Origin: a bacterium
GTDB lineage: Bacteria > Electryoneota > RPQS01
DNA length: 32,837 bases
Reading direction: 5' to 3'
NCBI GenBank assembly: GCA_026394155.1
Contig: JAPKYT010000056.1
Coordinates: 1 to 32,837, forward strand
The position numbers and the translations under genes are program-made. Of the stretch, positions 28,483 through 32,837 are shown piece by piece. The notes under the pieces were generated by a model, which saw only the letters and a list, made by a program, of their open reading frames with translations, searched no databases and was not told the DNA's origin. Numbering within the stretch: the first letter of the stretch is position 1; the number at the start of each line of letters is the position of its first letter.

Positions 28483-29417
28483 GAGCGGAGCCCGCGGCGA
28501 TAAACTTCCCACTCCGCCCGCGCACCCGCCAGACGCAGCCGCGCCAATTCCCGCTTCCCGAAAAGACTCAGGCATGCCGTCGCGCACTGCCGAAACAGCA
28601 AGGCCGCGAGCATCCAGCGCCGCAGGCTTCTTGCTCCTCTGCTGCCATAGTGCTTCTCAAAATAAGTCAGCGCGCTGCGGGCATTGGCGCGGCGCGATTC
28701 GACATAGAACCGCGACATGGTTGTGGCGCGCCGATGACGCACCACTGCATCCTGAACGACGCGCACCTCGAAACCCGCTTCGCGGACCCGCTTGCACCAG
28801 TCCACCTCTTCAAAGAAGAGGAAGAAGCGCTCATCCAAAGGCCCCACGGCCCGGAGAGCTTGACCGCTGATCATCAGCGCGCTGCCCTCGATCTGATCCA
28901 CGCGGCCGAGGGAATTTTGCTCGCTGCCGCCGTAAAAATAACCCGCAAACAGCTTGGAGCGGGGAAAGAGATAGACCAGACGGGTGCATTCGCAGAAGAG
29001 AAAGAAAGGAGTCGGCAAGCGGCGGGCGGAAGGATAAGGCCGATTCTCCTGATCCACCATGCGCGGCCCGACAATGCCCCACCGCGGATGCTGATCCAGA
29101 GCTTGGACCAGACTTGTCAGGCTGTGGGGAAGAACCTCCGTGTCCGGGTTCAAGAGCATCGCATGGCGGCCCTGCGCCTCCGCAAGGGCGCGATTGCACG
29201 CCGCCGCGAAGCCCAGATTCCGCCCCGCCTCGATGATCCGCACCCACGGGAAGCGGCTCGCCACGGCCTCGATGCTGCCGTCGGTCGAGCCGTTATCCAC
29301 CATCAGCACTTCAACGGCGAGTTCATCTCGCGCCAATTCCAATGACCCCAAACAGGCCAACAGGTCATCTTTGCCGTCGTAGTTGACGATGATAATGGAA
29401 ATGTCCGAGGATTGCAT
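28479..29417 (-). CDS. Glycosyltransferase family 2 protein (start 29417 preferred)
   Basis: ISIIIVNYDGKDDLLACLGSL..., VLMVDNGSTDGSIEAV, HAMLLNPDTEVLPHSLTSLV, GALMISGQALRAVGPLDERFFLFFEEVDWCKRVREAGFEV-type pattern; overlaps the next gene. Confidence 0.93.
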   Translation of the reverse strand: MQSSDISIIIVNYDGKDDLLACLGSLELARDELAVEVLMVDNGSTDGSIEAVASRFPWVRIIEAGRNLGFAAACNRALAEAQGRHAMLLNPDTEVLPHSLTSLVQALDQHPRWGIVGPRMVDQENRPYPSARRLPTPFFLFCECTRLVYLFPRSKLFAGYFYGGSEQNSLGRVDQIEGSALMISGQALRAVGPLDERFFLFFEEVDWCKRVREAGFEVRVVQDAVVRHRRATTMSRFYVESRRANARSALTYFEKHYGSRGARSLRRWMLAALLFRQCATACLSLFGKRELARLRLAGARAEWEVYRRGLRS

Positions 29418-29672
29418 CGGGAAGGCCGTGTGCTCCAAGTCGGAAAGCCGGACGAACGCAAGAGGATTCGCGACCCAACGGAAGTTACCAATTTCTTTCC
29501 AAGGGTGCAAGAGCACATACCTTAACCTCACATGGACCGGAATTGCTGCGCGGGCCAAACGTATCCGAAATGCGACACGGTGCGAGGCCACATCGTGGCA
29601 GGGAAGTTGCTCGCTTTTGGGGAGCTAAGACATGAAGCTATCGTGAAGGGATACTTGGGTGCTTCCCGACCC

Positions 29673-29708
29673 GAACCCCCCTTTTGTCCCCCCGTGAACG
29701 GGGGGAAA
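29673..29708 (+). repeat. A-family hairpin upstream of the response regulator gene
   Basis: AACCCCCCTTTTGTCCCCCCGTGAACGGGGGGAA. Confidence 0.8.
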
Positions 29709-29728
29709 ACGCCAATTCAGAGTTGTCC

Positions 29729-30871
29729 ATGAGCTTTCAGGTGCTTGTTTGTGAACATGATGCCGCCACGCGGCAGCGGCTGGCCGAATGTCTTGCCCGC
29801 CGGGGAATGTCCGTGGTCCACGCGAGAACAGGTCTCGAAGTGGTTCGTCTGGCGTGCAGCTCGCCGCCGGACCTGATTCTGCTCGACATGGTGCTGCCGG
29901 ATGTGGACAGTCGGGCGGTAGTACGCAAGCTGTCCACGGAGGCCAGGACGGCTGCGGTGCCGGTCATCGCCCTTGCGCCTTCCGGGTGGATTGCCGATCA
30001 ACTTTCCGGGGTGCGGGTGGCCGGTGTGATTCCAAAACCGATTGCCGAGAAGGCTCTCGAAGAAACTCTGCGCGCAGTCTGTCCGGCGGTTTTCCCGCTC
30101 ACGCCGCCGGCGGCCAGCGTGCTCGTTTACGACGAGAGCGGCGAACTTGGCCTGGAACTCGAGGGCTGCCTGAAAGAGGCCGGTATGCGGATGACATGCG
30201 CGGCCACTGAATCCGAGGTGGCAGAGGCTTCTTCCCGGCCTGAGATCAAGGCCGCTATCGTGATGCTGCGCAAAGGCATCGCCGGGGCGCAGAATGCGCT
30301 GCGACGGCTGGCGGCCCGGCAACCACGGATCAGAGTCGTGGCCATTGCGAACCGCTTGGAGCCTCAGGAAGTGCGCGCACTCGGCGGCTTCGGAGTGCAC
30401 GAGATTCTGGTGCGACCGTTCACGAACTCTCGCTTGTCGCGCGCGGTGCAGAGTGCGCTTGAAGCGCCCGGCGATTCTCCGGCCGGCGACGCCAAGCGCG
30501 TGCTGTTAGTGGAAGATGCGGCGCTGGTGGCCAAGACCATGTGCGCGCTCTTGGAGCAGGCCGGCTATTGCGTAGTTCACGCCGCCAACGCCGAGAGCGC
30601 ATTGCAACTTCTGCGGCACAGTCGCCCGCAGTTCATGCTCTTGGACGTGATCCTGCCGGGCATGGACGGCGTGCAGTTCGTGCACCAGATTCAACAGTCC
30701 GATTTGTACATTCCGTTCGCGGTGGTCACCGGCGCGCACGATCCGCGGCGGACGTCGGCGCTTCAGTCCCTGGGCGCGCTGCGGGTATTCGAGAAACCCA
30801 TTCACAGCGATGAGCTGCTGGGCTTTATGGACGACTTTTTCGCGCGCCGGGAGACCACGCCGCAAGAGTAG
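29729..30871 (+). CDS. Response regulator with three tandem receiver domains; middle one degenerate
   Basis: REC1 VCEHD...LILLDMVLPD...IPKPI; REC2 VYDES...AAIVMLRKG...LVRPF (no phospho-Asp, R for K); REC3 LVEDA...FMLLDVILPGMDG...FEKPI. Start ATG 29729. Confidence 0.88.
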   Translation: MSFQVLVCEHDAATRQRLAECLARRGMSVVHARTGLEVVRLACSSPPDLILLDMVLPDVDSRAVVRKLSTEARTAAVPVIALAPSGWIADQLSGVRVAGVIPKPIAEKALEETLRAVCPAVFPLTPPAASVLVYDESGELGLELEGCLKEAGMRMTCAATESEVAEASSRPEIKAAIVMLRKGIAGAQNALRRLAARQPRIRVVAIANRLEPQEVRALGGFGVHEILVRPFTNSRLSRAVQSALEAPGDSPAGDAKRVLLVEDAALVAKTMCALLEQAGYCVVHAANAESALQLLRHSRPQFMLLDVILPGMDGVQFVHQIQQSDLYIPFAVVTGAHDPRRTSALQSLGALRVFEKPIHSDELLGFMDDFFARRETTPQE

Positions 30872-30889
30872 GATGTTGGTCGGGAAAGG

Positions 30890-32638
30890 ATGAGGCGGAG
30901 GCCGGTGGACAAGCACGTGCCTTCTCTGAAACAAATCGCTTCCGAAGTTGTCGCGCTTTCGCCCGCAGACGGCGCGCCTCTTTTGCACGTGGAGAAACTG
31001 TTGCGCGAACTGGCGCAGGCCGGATCCGCGCCCGAGGCCGTGCGCGAGCTGGCGTGGCAGGCGCTGACGGCGACCCAGCGCCTTCAACAGTCGAAGAACA
31101 GCGACGCCGGCTTGCGCCGGCTCAATCGGCTTGTCGAGCGCATGCGGCGCGCCGAGAACGCCTTGCCACCCGAGGGCAAGACGCGGGATTTCGTGTTACC
31201 CTCTGAGATTGACCTCGCTCTGCTGCAGGAGTTCTGCGCCGAATCCGCGGAACACATTCAGCGGTCGGAAGTGGCGCTGATGGCGTTGGAGAGCGATCCC
31301 GGCGACCGCGAGTCGGTGAACACCCTGTTCCGCGCCTTCCATACCATCAAGGGAGTGGCGGGATTCGTGGGCCTTTCGTGCGTGACCGAGATCGCGCATC
31401 AGGCGGAGACGTTGTTCGACCGATTCCGCAAGGGCACGCTGGTCATGCACGGCGTTTACACCGATCTGGCCTTTGAAGCGCTGGACATGCTGAAGGTGCT
31501 GTTAGCGGGATTAAGCAACAGCGTCACCGCCGGACGGATGCGGCTGCCGGAGACCTATGACGATCTCATCCGGCGCTTGGAGAATGTGCATCAGCTCGAA
31601 GATGTAATCGCAGGCCAACAAGCGCAGCGGGCCGAAGGGAAGGTGGGCGAGATTCTGGTGCGCGAGGGCAAGGCCGCCGCCGAGGACGTGGAACGGGCTC
31701 TGGTCCGGCAGGCGGCGGGCGATGCGCGGCCGGTCGGCGAGATTTTAGTCGAGCAGCAAGCCGTGAAGGCTTGCGACGTGGCGCACGCGCTGCGCACGCA
31801 GCAGGACGGAGACCGCGAAGGCACGGTGAAAATCTGCACCGCACGGCTCGACAACCTCATCAACTTGGTGGGCGAGTTGGTGATCGCAGAGTCCGTTCTC
31901 CGGCAGGAGCAGGCGGGGCAGGACGGGGCGAATCCGCGGCTGCTGCGCGCCGTCTCGCAGCTCGGCGAGATTATGCGCTCGCTGCAGGAAGCAGCCCTCT
32001 CCATGCGCGTGGTCTCGGTGAAAGTCACTTTCCAGAAGATGGCGCGGCTGGTGCGCGATCTGTCCCGCAAGTCCCGCAAGGAGATTCTGTTCGAGACGGA
32101 AGGCGACGAGACCGAACTTGATCGCCACCTGGTGGACGCCATCGCCGATCCGCTGATGCACATGGTGCGCAACGCGGCCGACCACGGCATCGAACCGCCG
32201 GAGGAGCGCGAGCGGGCGGGAAAACCGCGCGCTGGCCGCATTCTGCTCCGCGCCGCGCATGAAGACGGTTCGGTGGTCATCACGCTGCGCGACGACGGCC
32301 GCGGCCTTGACCGGCGGAGGATTCTCGCCAAGGCGGTGGAGCGTGGGCTGGCGGAATCGGGTGCGCAGCTTGGCGATGATGAAATTCACAAACTAATTTT
32401 CCTCCCCGGCTTTTCCACTGCTGACAATGTGACCGATGTGTCGGGGCGGGGCGTAGGCTTGGACGTGGTGCGCACCAACGTGGAAGCGCTGCGCGGCTCG
32501 GTGGAGATTCTTTCGAAGGAAGGCGAAGGCTGTGTGTTCTCCATCCATCTGCCGCGAAGAGACCCCCCTTTTGTCCCCCCGTCCACGGGGGGAGATGAAT
32601 CATGTAGCGCCCAGCTTGCTGGGCTCCGATCCTTGTAG
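30890..32638 (+). CDS. CheA-like histidine kinase: HPt, two MshEN-like repeats, H-kinase dimerisation, HATPase_c; CheW-like domain absent
   Basis: FRAFHTIKGVAGFVG (HPt His), LDNLINLVGELVIAES, DPLMHMVRNAADHGIE, VSGRGVGLDVVRTNVEALRGSVEI; ends FSIHLPRRDPPFVPPSTGGDESCSAQLAGLRSL. Confidence 0.9.
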   Translation: MRRRPVDKHVPSLKQIASEVVALSPADGAPLLHVEKLLRELAQAGSAPEAVRELAWQALTATQRLQQSKNSDAGLRRLNRLVERMRRAENALPPEGKTRDFVLPSEIDLALLQEFCAESAEHIQRSEVALMALESDPGDRESVNTLFRAFHTIKGVAGFVGLSCVTEIAHQAETLFDRFRKGTLVMHGVYTDLAFEALDMLKVLLAGLSNSVTAGRMRLPETYDDLIRRLENVHQLEDVIAGQQAQRAEGKVGEILVREGKAAAEDVERALVRQAAGDARPVGEILVEQQAVKACDVAHALRTQQDGDREGTVKICTARLDNLINLVGELVIAESVLRQEQAGQDGANPRLLRAVSQLGEIMRSLQEAALSMRVVSVKVTFQKMARLVRDLSRKSRKEILFETEGDETELDRHLVDAIADPLMHMVRNAADHGIEPPEERERAGKPRAGRILLRAAHEDGSVVITLRDDGRGLDRRRILAKAVERGLAESGAQLGDDEIHKLIFLPGFSTADNVTDVSGRGVGLDVVRTNVEALRGSVEILSKEGEGCVFSIHLPRRDPPFVPPSTGGDESCSAQLAGLRSL

Positions 32639-32700
32639 TGCCGCACGGCAGTGCGCTCTTGTGTGCCGCGAAGAGACCCCCCCTGCCCCCCTACTAAAGT
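32556..32700 (+). repeat. A-family hairpin inside the CheA-like 3' end, then I-type and B-type hairpins and a second partial A copy
   Basis: GAAGAGACCCCCCTTTTGTCCCCCCGTCCACGGGGGGA; GTAGCGCCCAGCTTGCTGGGCTCC; GTAGTGCCGCACGGCAGTGCGCTC; GAAGAGACCCCCCCTGCCCCCCTACTAAAGT. Confidence 0.8.
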
Positions 32701-32837
32701 CACTACTGTCTCAATGTTTTTGGGGTTGGAAAGTGGGGTAAAGGCTCAACTTGTGGCGATCCAGTCCGCCGAGCCGGGTTCAGCGCCACGCAACGTCTCC
32801 GCTGATGAACATCTGACCGCGCGTAACCCGGCCGGAA

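Overview
High-GC bacterial chromosomal window. A secreted protein with a T9SS-like C-terminal sorting domain hints at an FCB-group relative; this is weak taxonomic evidence. Backbone content, left to right: 3' end of an MFS/OPA-type transporter; an AT-richer DUF2971 gene; a nitrilase-family hydrolase; an exported beta-carbonic anhydrase; a secreted protein of unknown function; a MacA-MacB-type efflux operon; groES-groEL with a CIRCE operator; a near-complete menaquinone cluster (menF-D-H-B // menA-C-E plus a 4HBT thioesterase); a DUF3800 gene; a T9SS-type secreted protein; two glycosyltransferases; a triple-receiver response regulator; and a CheA-like kinase with no CheW-like domain. The men cluster is split by a two-gene unit: a RecQ helicase fused to a phosphoribosyltransferase, followed 4 nt later by a DprA/SLOG-like protein. 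This architecture recalls the PsyrTA/RqlHI conflict systems and is the best candidate for a non-housekeeping system here. The most unusual non-coding signal is the intergenic DNA. It is a mosaic of several recurrent hairpin families with constant outer sequence or loops and variable but self-complementary stems. Some have invariant G-U pairs in one strand only, and some have a REP-like GTAG foot. There are also at least three heptanucleotide tandem-repeat motifs. One hairpin copy forms the 3' coding end of the CheA-like gene. A candidate promoter-hairpin-terminator unit of about 70 nt (putative sRNA) lies tail-to-tail with the DUF3800 gene. All calls were made by eye from the sequence and the supplied ORF translations; no database search was run.
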